64,000 bases of DNA from Planctomycetota bacterium (GTDB taxonomy: Bacteria; Planctomycetota; UBA1135; JACQFD01), in NCBI GenBank assembly GCA_016200225.1, contig JACQFD010000002.1, forward strand, positions 186,001 through 250,000, in the 5' to 3' direction. This document shows positions 1 to 9,576 of the stretch, piece by piece; positions within the stretch are counted from its first letter, which is position 1; every line of letters begins with the position of its first letter. The notes below the pieces were generated by a model. That model made no database searches and was not told the origin of the DNA. It saw nothing but the letters and a program-made list of their open reading frames with translations. Made by a program: the position numbers and the translations under genes.

Positions 1-665
1 TCGAGCGATTCCGGAGCGTGCGCGGCCTCAACGCGCGGGCCGTTGTATTTGTAATGACTCAACCGGTCCCAGATGGCGCCCGCGGCGCCTGGCGCAGCCT
101 GGTCGACGCGCGTCAAGATAATTATATTCGCCCGCGCGACGCCGGAGACCGGTTCGCGCAGCCGTCCCGCCGGAAGATACGCGCCGCCGCCGAAGGGGTC
201 GCACGCGTCGATAAGTAATATATTCAAATCGCGCGCGACGCGCCGGTGCTGAAATCCATCATCTAACAAGAACACGTCCGGCGGACCGTTTGCGATCGAT
301 CTTTCCGCGGCGGCGCGCCGGTCCGCGCCGATGTCCACGGCGACGCTCGGAAATCGATCCCGCAGCATCCACACTTCGTCGTTCGCGCCGCCGCCGCCGC
401 CGTACCCGCGCGTCAGCACGGCAACCTTAACTTTCCGCTCGGCCGCTCTATTTAATATATAAAATGTACACGGCGTTTTTCCGGTGCCGCCGACCGTGAG
501 ATTGCCGACCGAAATCGCCGGAACGGGCAATCGCTGCGTTTTGTAAATTCCCGCCGAGTAGAGTCCGTTTCGCGCGCGCGCCGCCAATCCATAAATCCAC
601 CCGAGCGGCGCGAGCGCGGCGAACGGCCCCCGCGTTCCAGACTGCACTCGCGAGCGCGCGGCCAA
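1..665 (-). CDS. lpxK: Tetraacyldisaccharide 4'-kinase LpxK (partial, C-terminus outside window)
   Basis: Translating the minus strand gives the LpxK pattern: a hydrophobic N-terminal region, then SVGNLTVGGTGKTP with the P-loop GGTGKT, then LTRGYGGGG, and later DVFLLDDGFQHRRVARDLNI, the DDGFQH block typical of the family. LpxK phosphorylates the 4' position of the lipid A disaccharide at the inner face of the inner membrane. The frame runs off the left edge, so about two thirds is visible. There is no ATG. An in-frame TAA lies two codons upstream of a TTG at 665, with a GTG at 647 as the alternative. The stop of the HtrA-like gene is about 9 bp upstream, so the two are probably co-transcribed. 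Presence of lpxK implies a lipid A-containing outer membrane. Confidence 0.9.
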   Translation of the reverse strand, partial: MAARSRVQSGTRGPFAALAPLGWIYGLAARARNGLYSAGIYKTQRLPVPAISVGNLTVGGTGKTPCTFYILNRAAERKVKVAVLTRGYGGGGGANDEVWMLRDRFPSVAVDIGADRRAAAERSIANGPPDVFLLDDGFQHRRVARDLNILLIDACDPFGGGAYLPAGRLREPVSGVARANIIILTRVDQAAPGAAGAIWDRLSHYKYNGPRVEAAHAPESL

Positions 666-674
666 TTGTTAAAT

Positions 675-2129
675 TTACTTTACGGAACCCTGCTTCGATT
701 CTTCTTTCTTGTCGGCGCGCGGCGCGATCGCGCCCGCCGGCCGCGACTCCGGCGACGGCGCCGCCGTTTGCGCGCCCGCGCCGTCGATCCAGCCCGCGTC
801 GGTTCTTACCAAAAACCGCGTCGGGTCCCAGATTTTATCTGATATAAACAAAACGCTGCGCGTCGCGGAATCGAACGTCGACGGCCGCCGGATCACCATG
901 AAGATTCGCTCGCCGTGCGCCACATTGGATAATATCTTCCAAAGCGCGGCGACGTCCTCGACCTGCTTTCCCGCAACGCTAAGAATCACGTCGTCGCGGC
1001 GCAAATCCGCCGCCTCCGCCGCGGAGCCGGCCTCGACGTGCGCGACGAGCACGCCCTGCCGCTTCATTTCGGAACGCGCGCGCAATTCATAATGTAAATT
1101 CTGCATCGCCGCGCCGCCGAATAGCGCCATTTGCTTGACGCCGTCCTCCATCAAATCGATTACTTTTAATTTTTCGACGCGCGCCGACCCGCCTCGCGCG
1201 AATTTTACTTCAATTTCGCGCCCGACGCCCGCGTCGAGCGCGAGTTCGACCGCGCGCAAATCGCCCGCTTGCGCCTCGGCGATATTCATAACAATATCGC
1301 CGGCTATTAATTTTCCATCGGCCGGCGTGTCGGGCACGACGCCCTCGACGACGGCAATCGCCGCATTTTCATATTGTTCGGACTGTTCTTTTGTAATCGC
1401 GCCCGCGTCCACGGCCTCGGCCGCATCCGCGGCGCGGAGGCGCAACCCCACGGAGCCGCGCGTCGGAACGGCGCCTTTCTTTAATTTCTTCAGAATTGTA
1501 TCTAAATATTCCGCGGGCATTCCATACGAAGTGTGTTCGTCGTGCGCGGACTGCATCCCGATCGCCGCGCCCGTATCGTCAATAATCGGCGAACCCGACG
1601 AACCGCCCGCGGACGCGATGCTCGTTTGCAAATACGCGACGCCCGGATCCTGATCCCAATACGCGCCGAGATTCGAAACGGTGCCGCCGAGCACCGTCGA
1701 CGCGAGGCCTCCATTATTACCGATCATCCGCACTTCCTCGCCGACTTCGGCCGGACGCGGATCCATTGTTATTTCTGTAAGGTTCGCCGGCGCGCTCTTT
1801 TTGTTAAATTGTAAAAATGCATAATCGTGCAGCGGATCGGCGTAAATCAGCCGCGCGGCCGCGCTCGTGCCGTCGAAAAAGCGGACTTCGAGGTCGAGGA
1901 CAACGCCCTCTCCGGCCACATGCCGGTTCGTCGCGACGATTCCGTGTTCGACGTCGACGACAAATCCGCTCCCCTCGAACGGTCCGGCTTCGTCGCGGCC
2001 GACGGGAATGCGAACGCGGGAATGCACCGAAACCACCGCCGGCGCCGCTCGCGCGACAATGGCATTCCAGTCTGTGGATTCGTTCTGGACAACCTGTGGA
2101 AGCGCGAGGCAAAGGGCTAACGCGATCAT
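675..2129 (-). CDS. HtrA/DegP-like secreted serine protease with PDZ domains
   Basis: 484 residues beginning with a short signal peptide (MIALALCLALPQVVQ). The trypsin-like domain shows the triad: His70 in ATNRHV, Asp102 in DPLHDYAFLQF and Ser178 in GGSSGSP, a variant of the usual GNSGGP. Two PDZ-like segments follow (about 225-315 and 350-430; the second contains LRRDDVILSVAGKQVEDV). The tail is Ala/Pro/Lys-rich. The family performs periplasmic quality control by degrading misfolded proteins. The ATG start lies 28 bp from the divergent glycosyltransferase start, so the two promoters must overlap or lie inside the genes. The stop abuts lpxK. Confidence 0.88.
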   Translation of the reverse strand: MIALALCLALPQVVQNESTDWNAIVARAAPAVVSVHSRVRIPVGRDEAGPFEGSGFVVDVEHGIVATNRHVAGEGVVLDLEVRFFDGTSAAARLIYADPLHDYAFLQFNKKSAPANLTEITMDPRPAEVGEEVRMIGNNGGLASTVLGGTVSNLGAYWDQDPGVAYLQTSIASAGGSSGSPIIDDTGAAIGMQSAHDEHTSYGMPAEYLDTILKKLKKGAVPTRGSVGLRLRAADAAEAVDAGAITKEQSEQYENAAIAVVEGVVPDTPADGKLIAGDIVMNIAEAQAGDLRAVELALDAGVGREIEVKFARGGSARVEKLKVIDLMEDGVKQMALFGGAAMQNLHYELRARSEMKRQGVLVAHVEAGSAAEAADLRRDDVILSVAGKQVEDVAALWKILSNVAHGERIFMVIRRPSTFDSATRSVLFISDKIWDPTRFLVRTDAGWIDGAGAQTAAPSPESRPAGAIAPRADKKEESKQGSVK

Positions 2130-2157
2130 ATGTGGAGATTACGGCGGCGAAGGCCTG

Positions 2158-3807
2158 ATGCGAAGCCTCAAGAAACGGCGCGCGCGGCTCCGAAATCGAC
2201 TGTGGCCCCTTCCCTCGCAAAACATGCCCGAGTCCACCGCCGAAAAGGCAACGATCGTAATTGTAACTTTCAATTCCGCCGCGACGATCGATCGCTGCCT
2301 CGATTCGGTGGCGCGGCACACGCCGGAGCCGCGCGAAATCGTCGTTGTCGACAACGCATCCAAAGACGACACGGCCGCGCGCGTTCGAAAGCGCGGCGTC
2401 GAATTGATCATAAATGATACAAACCGGGGATTCACGGCGGCGTGCAATCAGGGCATCGCCGCGACGCGCGGCGCGCGGCCGGACGAAGGATTTGTAATAT
2501 TACTGAATCCGGACTCCGCGGTAACCGACGGATGGCTTCAGAAACTTATAAAACCGCTGCGCGGCGACGTCGGCGCGACGGGTCCCGTTTCGAATTACGT
2601 CGCGGCGCTGCAGAAATATGAATTATATATTCCAAAATCGACGCCGCCGCGCAACGCCGGCATCGACGATCTCGCGAAACTGCTCGCGGACGCGCACGGG
2701 GACGCGACCGTGCCGACGAAGTTATTGATAGGATTCTGCCTCGCCATGCGCCGCGATTTGATAGAAAAGCACGGCGCCCTCGACGAGGATCTGTTCCTCG
2801 GCAACGACGACCTCGAATACAGCCTGCGCCTGCGGCGCCTCGGTTACAAATTGCTCGTCGTGCCCGGTTGTTTTGTTTATCACGAAGGGCAGAAATCCTT
2901 TCAATCGCTCGCCGTTTCGGACCGCGAGCGGCTCGTGCAGGAGAGCACGGATGCTTTATATCGTAAACTGCGAGCGGCGTACGGCGACGCGCAGGTGCCG
3001 TCGCCGATGGAATTGTGGGGAATCGACTGGTTCGAGCCGACGCCGGACGAACCGCTGGTTTCGATCGTCATACCCGTCTGGAATAATTTACAATTTACAA
3101 ATACGTGCCTGCGCTCGATCGCCGGCTACACGGGGATTCCGCACGAGGTCATCGTCGTCGACAACGGTTCGACCGACGGCACGCCCGAATTCTTAAAATC
3201 GCAGCGGCGCGTGCGCACGATTACGAATGATAAAAATCTCGGTTTCGCGGCCGCGTGCAACCAGGGCATGCGCGCCGCGCGCGGAAAACATATATTACTG
3301 TTGAACAACGACGTCGTCGTAACGCCGCGGTGGCTCGAATTATTACTTTCGCACGCCGCCGCCGATCCGGCGTTTGGCGTCCTCGGGCCGCGCACGAATT
3401 TCGCGGCCGGCCCGCAGCAGCTTTCGAGCGTTTCTTACAAAAACCTCGGCGAACTCGAGTCGTTCGCGGCCGCGTTCCGCGAAGCGCACGCCGGCGAACG
3501 CGCGATCGTGCCGCGCATCATCGGATTGTGTATGTTTATAAAACGGGAATGTTATGATCGCGTCGGCCTGCTCGACGAACGATTCGGCATCGGTAATTTC
3601 GAGGACGACGATTATTGCGTTCGCGCGCGGCTCGCGGGATTTCAGTGCGTCATCGCGGGCGACGTTTTCGTCCACCACTTCGGTTCGCAAACATTCAAGT
3701 TGTTGGGCGTGGATTTCAAACAACTCATGCTGGAGAACCGCGGAAAATTCGTCGAAAAGTGGAAGGATCTGATCGCGCAGGGCGAACCGGCGGCCGCGAA
3801 TAAGTAA
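2158..3807 (+). CDS. Tandem family 2 glycosyltransferase (two GT-A domains)
   Basis: 549 residues with two consecutive GT2 domains. The first starts ATIVIVTFNSAATIDRCLDS with VVVDNASKDDT and the acidic block NPDSAV. The second starts VSIVIPVWNNLQFTNTCLRS with VVVDNGSTDGTPEF and NNDVVV. Both also keep the downstream LDE(D/R)-containing acceptor-side motif (ALDEDLFLGNDD, LLDERFGIGNFEDDD). Such enzymes add sugars to polysaccharide or glycoprotein chains at the cytoplasmic membrane face. The frame is open from 1867 but that part overlaps the protease gene. The ATG at 2158 is preceded by a weak GAAGG; an ATG at 2224 (MPESTAEKATIV) is the alternative. Confidence 0.88.
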   Translation: MRSLKKRRARLRNRLWPLPSQNMPESTAEKATIVIVTFNSAATIDRCLDSVARHTPEPREIVVVDNASKDDTAARVRKRGVELIINDTNRGFTAACNQGIAATRGARPDEGFVILLNPDSAVTDGWLQKLIKPLRGDVGATGPVSNYVAALQKYELYIPKSTPPRNAGIDDLAKLLADAHGDATVPTKLLIGFCLAMRRDLIEKHGALDEDLFLGNDDLEYSLRLRRLGYKLLVVPGCFVYHEGQKSFQSLAVSDRERLVQESTDALYRKLRAAYGDAQVPSPMELWGIDWFEPTPDEPLVSIVIPVWNNLQFTNTCLRSIAGYTGIPHEVIVVDNGSTDGTPEFLKSQRRVRTITNDKNLGFAAACNQGMRAARGKHILLLNNDVVVTPRWLELLLSHAAADPAFGVLGPRTNFAAGPQQLSSVSYKNLGELESFAAAFREAHAGERAIVPRIIGLCMFIKRECYDRVGLLDERFGIGNFEDDDYCVRARLAGFQCVIAGDVFVHHFGSQTFKLLGVDFKQLMLENRGKFVEKWKDLIAQGEPAAANK

Positions 3808-3833
3808 TAATAATTATCTCCGCGGCGATCGGC

Positions 3834-6812
3834 TCATTGCAACGGCGATTCGAGCGGCGGATTGTCCGAATCGGCCATTGTAAATGTTCCCGACGCCTTT
3901 CCGGCGTCGCCCGACGCGTCGAATTGATATTCGCCGCGCGCGAGCGTGAACATCGCGACATACGCCCCGGCGTTCGCGTCCGGCCACGCCTGGGTTTTTA
4001 ATATTAATTCTCCGGATTTCGAACGGATTTCGAACGAAAGCGGCGATTGATTCGACGCGTCTTCCGCCGGTTTGCGCATTTTTAATTTAACGGTTCTCTC
4101 CGCGCCCGCCTTCGCGACGATCGAGACCGCGGTCTCCGCGTCCGACGAAACGACGACCGGAGTCGACAACACCGAAACGCCCTTGCCGTGCATATTGATA
4201 TAATAGCTTCCCGGCGCGATCGATTCGGTCGAATGTGCATAATCGCCGGCGGGATCGCGGACGACTTCGAGCGCCGGGCGCGTATACCAGCCGTTCGAGT
4301 CCACAAGTGTAAATTCCGGCGCGCCCGCGCCCGCCTCTTGCGAAAACGCGACGCGGATGCGCCCACCGTTTTGTAGTTTAACAATGCCGACGTCCCACGT
4401 CTCGCCGTGCTTGACCCGGTGTAGCGGCAGCGTCGTACTCGGAAAGCCCTTCGCGAAGAATGTTAATCTATATTGTCCGGGAATGTATGGACTCAGTTTG
4501 AACGTGCCTGTCTTGGGATCGGCAAAATCGATCGGCGACGTCTGCTCGCCGACACGCCACGCCGAAATCTGCGCGCCCGCCACGGGCTGATCGTTCGGCC
4601 CGAGCAACGTTCCGATAATTGCACAATCGGCCGCGCCCTCTGTTAATGTAATTTGCAGCGCGGGGCCGCCCGGTTTTATTTTATTAAGAACCAGCGAGCC
4701 GTGCGACCCCTCCGGTCCGCGGACCCTCACTTGGTGCTCGACGTTCTCGAGTTTGGCAATCTTAAATTTGCCTTCCGCGTCGGTCCAAAACATTCCGCCC
4801 GAGTGGTCGCTCTTGGTTTTTTCCATCGCAAAAATTTCGACAAGCGCCTCCTTCAGCGGACTCGCGTTTTCGTCGACGACGCGGCCCGAAATGGATAATC
4901 CCAACGATAACATCGCGTCCCACGTCAGTTCCGCGCCTGGCGCCCCGGTAAGTGTAATATTCGCGCTGCCGAGAGTGTCGTGATCGGCGTTTATCTTTAT
5001 TTCTCCGGGCGGCAGATCCCGAAGTATATAATGGCCGTCGGCGCCGCTCCGCGTTTCATAACGATCGAAATCGCCCCATCCGCCGAACGTGAATCCGACG
5101 GCCTTCGCCGGTTTACCTTCCGAATCCGTGACGACGCCCGCGACGGCGACGCCCGGCTGGAAAAGAATATCAAGATTCGCAATTCCGGTTGTCGGAACGT
5201 CGACGATCGATTGAAAAGGCGCAAAACCGTCGATCCGCGCGATGATACGATTGGGCCCCGGTTTCAGTCCTTCGAATTGATAGATTCCTTCGGGAGTCGT
5301 GTCCATAAAGACTCGCGCGAAATCGGGATCCAGGCCATGCCTCTGCCTGAATTTACCGTTCGTGTCGAGCGCGGCGGGTCCGCAGGCGACGCGCGCGCGC
5401 GCGACCGGTTTTCCGTTCGGATCGATCGCGCGTCCGGCGACGCCGCCGCCGGGGCCCGGAAGCACGAATTTAAAAGTAAGATTCCCGCCCTCCCGGCTCA
5501 TGATCTGCTCTTCCTTCGAAGGGGCGTAGCGATCGGCGCGGGCGCTGATAAAATACATAGTTCCCGAGACCGAACGAATCATGAATTTTCCGTCGGCGTC
5601 GGTTTTTGTAATATTAATTTCGCGCGTTCCCTGTTCGTTTAATATTATGTCCGCGCCCGCCACCGGCCGGCCCGAGGCGTTGACGACGACGCCGTCCACG
5701 TTGAATCCCTTGGGAATATTAAATGTCTTTTCGGTAATGACTCCGGGCTTGACCATGAGCGATTCGCCGAACCAGCGGTCGACGCGGATCCACGCGTGGC
5801 CGGATCTGATGTTATCGACGCGGATCGAGCCGGAAGCGTCGGCCGTGAGCGGCGCGGGCGAGAATTGATGCTGTTGATTGAACGCGGCAAGCACCTGCGT
5901 TTGAATCCCCGTCGCGGGCGTTTTGTCGTCGCCCCACAGGAAGTGTAATATTAACGTTCCAGTGTCGGCCGGCGCGGGCTTCGACGCGGGGAGCGATTCC
6001 GCCGTCGGATTGGATACATTTTGACGCGGAGCGGGCGCCGGCAGCGACTCCGCGGCGGCGGGCGCGGACGCATTCGCCGTCAGCGGCACGCCGCTTTTCT
6101 GTAAATTATTAGTTTGTGAGAACTTCGCATCGTTGGCGCCGCCCCAATACGACCAGATGACGAGCGACAGCGTAAATATTATGATCGCGGCGGCGATGGC
6201 TTTTGTTTTTGTAGTCATAAGAATCAATGTTTTCAATGCTCCGGCTGCGCCTCCGGACGCCCACCAACCGGGGGCGGCCGCTGCGAGCGGAATCAACGCG
6301 GCAAAACAATCCCGGCGCGAAGCATAACGTTCGTCGAGCCGTTGTCTTAATAATTCAATTCCCCGTTTTATCAGCGTCTTCGCCGTTTCGACGGGAATGC
6401 CGAGGCGCTTTGCTATCATTCGCGGCGGCTGGTTTTCGTAAAATCGAAGCCACAGCGCGATTCGATAACGTTCGGGCAATTCAATAATTTCGCGCCCGAG
6501 CCGGTGGCGCGTCTCCTCGATGGCCGCGATGTCCGCGGCCGAAGGCAACGATTCCGGTCTTGCCGCGGCGCGTTCATGCCGGATTCTTAACGATTCCTTT
6601 CTGTGAAATTCGAGCGCGAAATTCCGCGCGATGCTGCCGATCCACGAACGAATCCGATCCGGCGCGGCCGGCGATTTTTCGAGCGCGGCCATGTACGTTT
6701 GTTGCACGACGTCGTCGGCGGCGTCGCCTTCGATCATGAGACGGCGCGCGATCGAGCGGATGAACCGATCGTAATTCAGCAGGTCTTCGGGCGTCGTGGG
6801 AGTGTGATCCAC
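3834..6812 (-). CDS. ECF sigma factor fused to a transmembrane helix and a carboxypeptidase-regulatory-like extracytoplasmic region
   Basis: 992 residues. Residues ~12-75 resemble sigma region 2 (YDRFIRSIARRLMIEGDAAD... then RSWIGSIARNFALEFHR). Residues ~112-160 resemble sigma region 4 (LPERYRIALWLRFYENQPP, then a helix-turn-helix with IPVETAKTLIKRGIELLRQRL). A hydrophobic helix at ~204-222 follows. The remaining ~770 residues contain at least five beta-sandwich units of the CarboxypepD_reg type, with repeated G-x-V-x-(D/N)-x-x-G-x-P-(V/L)-x-x-A and DADGKF/GADGHY motifs. ECF proteins with large C-terminal extensions are known in planctomycetes. Here a promoter-recognition module seems tethered to a likely sensor outside the membrane. 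The start is GTG. No anti-sigma gene is adjacent. Confidence 0.85.
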   Translation of the reverse strand: MDHTPTTPEDLLNYDRFIRSIARRLMIEGDAADDVVQQTYMAALEKSPAAPDRIRSWIGSIARNFALEFHRKESLRIRHERAAARPESLPSAADIAAIEETRHRLGREIIELPERYRIALWLRFYENQPPRMIAKRLGIPVETAKTLIKRGIELLRQRLDERYASRRDCFAALIPLAAAAPGWWASGGAAGALKTLILMTTKTKAIAAAIIIFTLSLVIWSYWGGANDAKFSQTNNLQKSGVPLTANASAPAAAESLPAPAPRQNVSNPTAESLPASKPAPADTGTLILHFLWGDDKTPATGIQTQVLAAFNQQHQFSPAPLTADASGSIRVDNIRSGHAWIRVDRWFGESLMVKPGVITEKTFNIPKGFNVDGVVVNASGRPVAGADIILNEQGTREINITKTDADGKFMIRSVSGTMYFISARADRYAPSKEEQIMSREGGNLTFKFVLPGPGGGVAGRAIDPNGKPVARARVACGPAALDTNGKFRQRHGLDPDFARVFMDTTPEGIYQFEGLKPGPNRIIARIDGFAPFQSIVDVPTTGIANLDILFQPGVAVAGVVTDSEGKPAKAVGFTFGGWGDFDRYETRSGADGHYILRDLPPGEIKINADHDTLGSANITLTGAPGAELTWDAMLSLGLSISGRVVDENASPLKEALVEIFAMEKTKSDHSGGMFWTDAEGKFKIAKLENVEHQVRVRGPEGSHGSLVLNKIKPGGPALQITLTEGAADCAIIGTLLGPNDQPVAGAQISAWRVGEQTSPIDFADPKTGTFKLSPYIPGQYRLTFFAKGFPSTTLPLHRVKHGETWDVGIVKLQNGGRIRVAFSQEAGAGAPEFTLVDSNGWYTRPALEVVRDPAGDYAHSTESIAPGSYYINMHGKGVSVLSTPVVVSSDAETAVSIVAKAGAERTVKLKMRKPAEDASNQSPLSFEIRSKSGELILKTQAWPDANAGAYVAMFTLARGEYQFDASGDAGKASGTFTMADSDNPPLESPLQ

Positions 6813-6872
6813 TGTTATATATACGTGGACGGTGAACGCGCGATTTCGGGTTCAACCGCCGGCGGAAAAACT

Positions 6873-7748
6873 TTATTTTCGCGCGGCGACCGCGTTGACG
6901 ACGCCGGCCAGAATACACGTCGTGCAGAGCGCGAGCCGCATCGTGAGCGTTTCGTTTAGAAATACGATCGCGCCGAATGCGGCAAGCACTGGAACTAACA
7001 ATTGCACGAGCGCCGCGTTCGTCGCCGTGAGCGACGGGAGCGCCGCGTACCAGAGCGCGTATCCGACGCCCGTCGCGAGCGCGCCCGAGAGTACTGCTAA
7101 TATTCCGCCGTCAACGGACAAATGCGCTCCCGGAAATGTAATGATCCCGAGAATACATACGAACGGAAGGCAGCGCGCCAGATTGTCGGCGGTTACAGAT
7201 AACGGACGCGTCGAACCACGGCCGCGCAACGAATAGGTTCCCCACGCGAATCCCGCGGCGATCATTAATAATAGTCCGATCGGGTCCGGCGCCGTGAGCC
7301 CGGGGAATGTCAACCCCGCGAGGCCCGCGAGCGCCAGCGCGAGGCCGAGCCACTTCCGCGCGCCGGGCCGTTCACCGGACAAAATCCCCGCCGAGTGCAT
7401 CGTCAATTGTACGGATCCGAATAATATTAATGTTCCGACCGCCGCGCCGAGCTTCAGATATGCAAACGAAAATGCCGCCGCGTATACAAATAATGCGAAC
7501 GCAGAAATCCAGCTTCCTCCGCCGATCCCTCGTTCGCCGCGTCGCCGGATCAACATCGCGAATGCGCCCATCGAGGCCGCGCCCGAGAATATTCGTATGA
7601 TTGTAAACGTCGACGCGTCGACGCGGCCGCCGCCGAGCGCCGCGCGGCATAATAATGAATTGGCCGCGAAAGCGGTAAGCGCCGCGGCAAGACGAAACTG
7701 CGCCGCGGCCGTGAATGCTACTGTTCGAAGTCGCGAGGGCGGAATCAA
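6873..7748 (-). CDS. DMT superfamily (EamA) permease
   Basis: 291 residues, almost entirely hydrophobic, with about ten predicted membrane helices arranged as two EamA repeats. The second repeat contains PIGLLLMIAAGFAWGTYSL and LPSLTATNAALVQLLVPVLA, typical of the family. DMT permeases move metabolites or drugs across the inner membrane; the substrate cannot be read from sequence. The start is a TTG that overlaps the stop of the DUF1579 gene as TTGA, so translation is probably coupled. No ATG is available nearby. Confidence 0.85.
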   Translation of the reverse strand: MIPPSRLRTVAFTAAAQFRLAAALTAFAANSLLCRAALGGGRVDASTFTIIRIFSGAASMGAFAMLIRRRGERGIGGGSWISAFALFVYAAAFSFAYLKLGAAVGTLILFGSVQLTMHSAGILSGERPGARKWLGLALALAGLAGLTFPGLTAPDPIGLLLMIAAGFAWGTYSLRGRGSTRPLSVTADNLARCLPFVCILGIITFPGAHLSVDGGILAVLSGALATGVGYALWYAALPSLTATNAALVQLLVPVLAAFGAIVFLNETLTMRLALCTTCILAGVVNAVAARK

Positions 7749-8221
7749 CCGCGCGAATACGTCGCTTCAATAAACGGCATCCATTGTTTGCCGTCCATCG
7801 ATTGTTCGATCTTAAATGTATATTTTCCGGCCGCCGGGAATCCGAATGTGTAACGTCCGTGGCCCATCGGCGATTTGTTTTCGAACGTGAGGATGTTGCC
7901 GTTCCATTCGCCGCGCGCGGGCGGCGCGCAGCACGCGCCGGACATCGAATCGAACCAATGCATCGTGTAGCATTTTTCGTTGACCTCGTAGCCGAAAACG
8001 CCGTGTCCGCGATAAGTAATATTACCGTCGCGCTTTTGTAAATAATCCGAAATCACGACAAATCCGTCGAGATCGACGCGCGATTGAATCGTGGCCTGCG
8101 CGATCCCGCCTTTCGGATCCCACGGGCTCGGATGCATTTTTTCGTCGCCCGACCAGTTGCCGGCGAGAGCGTGGAGTTTTTTGTGTGCATCGGTCGCCTG
8201 CGGCATATGACTGCAATCCAT
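7745..8221 (-). CDS. DUF1579 family protein
   Basis: 158 residues, cytosolic (no signal peptide). It has the DUF1579 features: an N-terminal HKKLHALAGNWSGDEKMH, central YRGHGVFGYEVNEKCYTMHW and GNILTFENKSPMGHGRYTF. These proteins form a lipocalin-like beta barrel of unknown function. It ends four bases inside the EamA permease start (TTGA overlap), so the two form an operon. The start is ATG. Confidence 0.82.
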   Translation of the reverse strand: MDCSHMPQATDAHKKLHALAGNWSGDEKMHPSPWDPKGGIAQATIQSRVDLDGFVVISDYLQKRDGNITYRGHGVFGYEVNEKCYTMHWFDSMSGACCAPPARGEWNGNILTFENKSPMGHGRYTFGFPAAGKYTFKIEQSMDGKQWMPFIEATYSRG

Positions 8222-8564
8222 GGCTTGCCTCGTCTATTTGTTGTAAAAAGTATTTGTAAACTCGGAAGGTAATGTTCGAACTATAAGATACTGAATGCCG
8301 CGGCCTCCGCTGGCGCCGCCGGTTTGGGCTTCGGCTTTTGGCCTATGTTTGTCTCCAGAGCGCGCCGAATTGTCAACCCGTTCGCGCGCGCTCTCCCCGC
8401 AGATCGCCCGGCACGCGCCACTCTCCCGCATGGTTTCGCGGTCTGGCGCGCCTTTTGGATGCAAAGCGCATTGCATCGCCGTTTCGACTCCTATCGCCCC
8501 GCAAAGCGCTTCCGTAAGATCGATTAGATCGAAACCCCATCGACAAAATCGGTTTGAAGTCCCC
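8222..8564. other. Intergenic region between divergent genes
   Basis: About 340 bp without a convincing gene. An open frame extends upstream from the beta-propeller gene through here, but its translation lacks a signal peptide until MNTIQACISLLTAAALSFAG at 8565, so I treat it as non-coding. The left 60 bp is A+T-rich (TTGTAA and TATAAG stretches) and is where promoters for both genes would be expected; no clean -35/-10 pair could be assigned. Confidence 0.5.
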
Positions 8565-9557
8565 ATGAACACAATCCAAGCCTGCATTTCGCTACTCACC
8601 GCCGCCGCGCTCTCGTTCGCCGGCGATTCGGTAAACTACAAAAAGGAACGCGAAGTCCCGATGCCGGGAGGTTCCTTCGATTACCTCAACGTCGACACGG
8701 CGTCGCGGCGCATGTACGTCGCGCATTCGACGAAAATCGACGTCGTCGATCTCGATAAATCGGAGAAGATCGGCGAAGTCGAAGGCGTCGAGGGCGCGCA
8801 CGGCGCGACGGTTGTCGCGGAATTCAAGCGCGGTTTCGCGACCGCCGGCCGAAAGAATATGTTGATTGTATTCGATCCGGTTACTCTTAAAGTTACAAAA
8901 GAGATTCCGACGGGGACGGGACCGGACGCGATTCTTTATGTTACAACCACCAAGGAAGTCTGGTCGATGAACCACCGCGCCGGAACGATCACATGCGTCG
9001 ACGCGTCGACGCTGGAAGTAAAATCGACGATCGAGGTCGGCGGAATGCTGGAATTCGCGGCCGAACACGTTTCCAAGGGAATGGTATATGTAAATTCGGA
9101 AGATAAGAATTTCATCGCGCAAATCGACGCCAAAAAACACGCGGTGGTCTCGAAATTCGCGCTCGCGCCGTGCGAAGCGCCGACGGGACTCGCGATCGAC
9201 GAAAAGAACGGTATATTATTCGCCGGATGCGATCAGAAACTCGCAATTGTAGATACGGCGAACGGTAAAGTCGTCGCGACGCCCGAAATCGGCAAAGGTT
9301 GCGACGCCGTCGTATTCGACGCCGAGCGAATGTTAGCATTCGCGTCCTGCGGCGACGGCACGACCGCGGTCGTCAAGGAAGTCGATCCGAAGAAATTTGA
9401 AATTGTGGGTAAAATCGAGACGGCACGCGGCGCGAAGACCTGCGCATTCGACCCGAAGACGCGCAAACTCTGGTTCCCGCAGGGCTCGCGCACGGACACG
9501 GGATCGAAATTGTTAGTTTTCGCGCCCGAGGAAGCGAAGAAGCCCGAGAAGCAGTAA
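8565..9557 (+). CDS. Secreted YncE-like beta-propeller protein
   Basis: 330 residues with a signal peptide (MNTIQACISLLTAAALSFAG). The body is a series of ~40-residue blades with recurring patterns such as SRRMYVAHSTKIDVVDL, TVVAEFKRGFATAGR and NGILFAGCDQKLAIVDT, as in YncE/NHL-type propellers. These often act as extracellular binding or scaffold proteins; no catalytic residues are evident. It is the first gene of a plus-strand group of exported proteins and ends 19 bp before the next gene. A relative with an extra C-terminal domain lies at 21062-22624. Confidence 0.8.
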   Translation: MNTIQACISLLTAAALSFAGDSVNYKKEREVPMPGGSFDYLNVDTASRRMYVAHSTKIDVVDLDKSEKIGEVEGVEGAHGATVVAEFKRGFATAGRKNMLIVFDPVTLKVTKEIPTGTGPDAILYVTTTKEVWSMNHRAGTITCVDASTLEVKSTIEVGGMLEFAAEHVSKGMVYVNSEDKNFIAQIDAKKHAVVSKFALAPCEAPTGLAIDEKNGILFAGCDQKLAIVDTANGKVVATPEIGKGCDAVVFDAERMLAFASCGDGTTAVVKEVDPKKFEIVGKIETARGAKTCAFDPKTRKLWFPQGSRTDTGSKLLVFAPEEAKKPEKQ

Positions 9558-9576
9558 TCGGCCGCCGCCGACGACG

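Noticed and set aside
1867..2157. N-terminal extension of the glycosyltransferase
   Set aside because: It overlaps the HtrA-like gene on the other strand, and the translation (MPSKKRTSRSRTTPSP...) does not resemble a GT2 domain.
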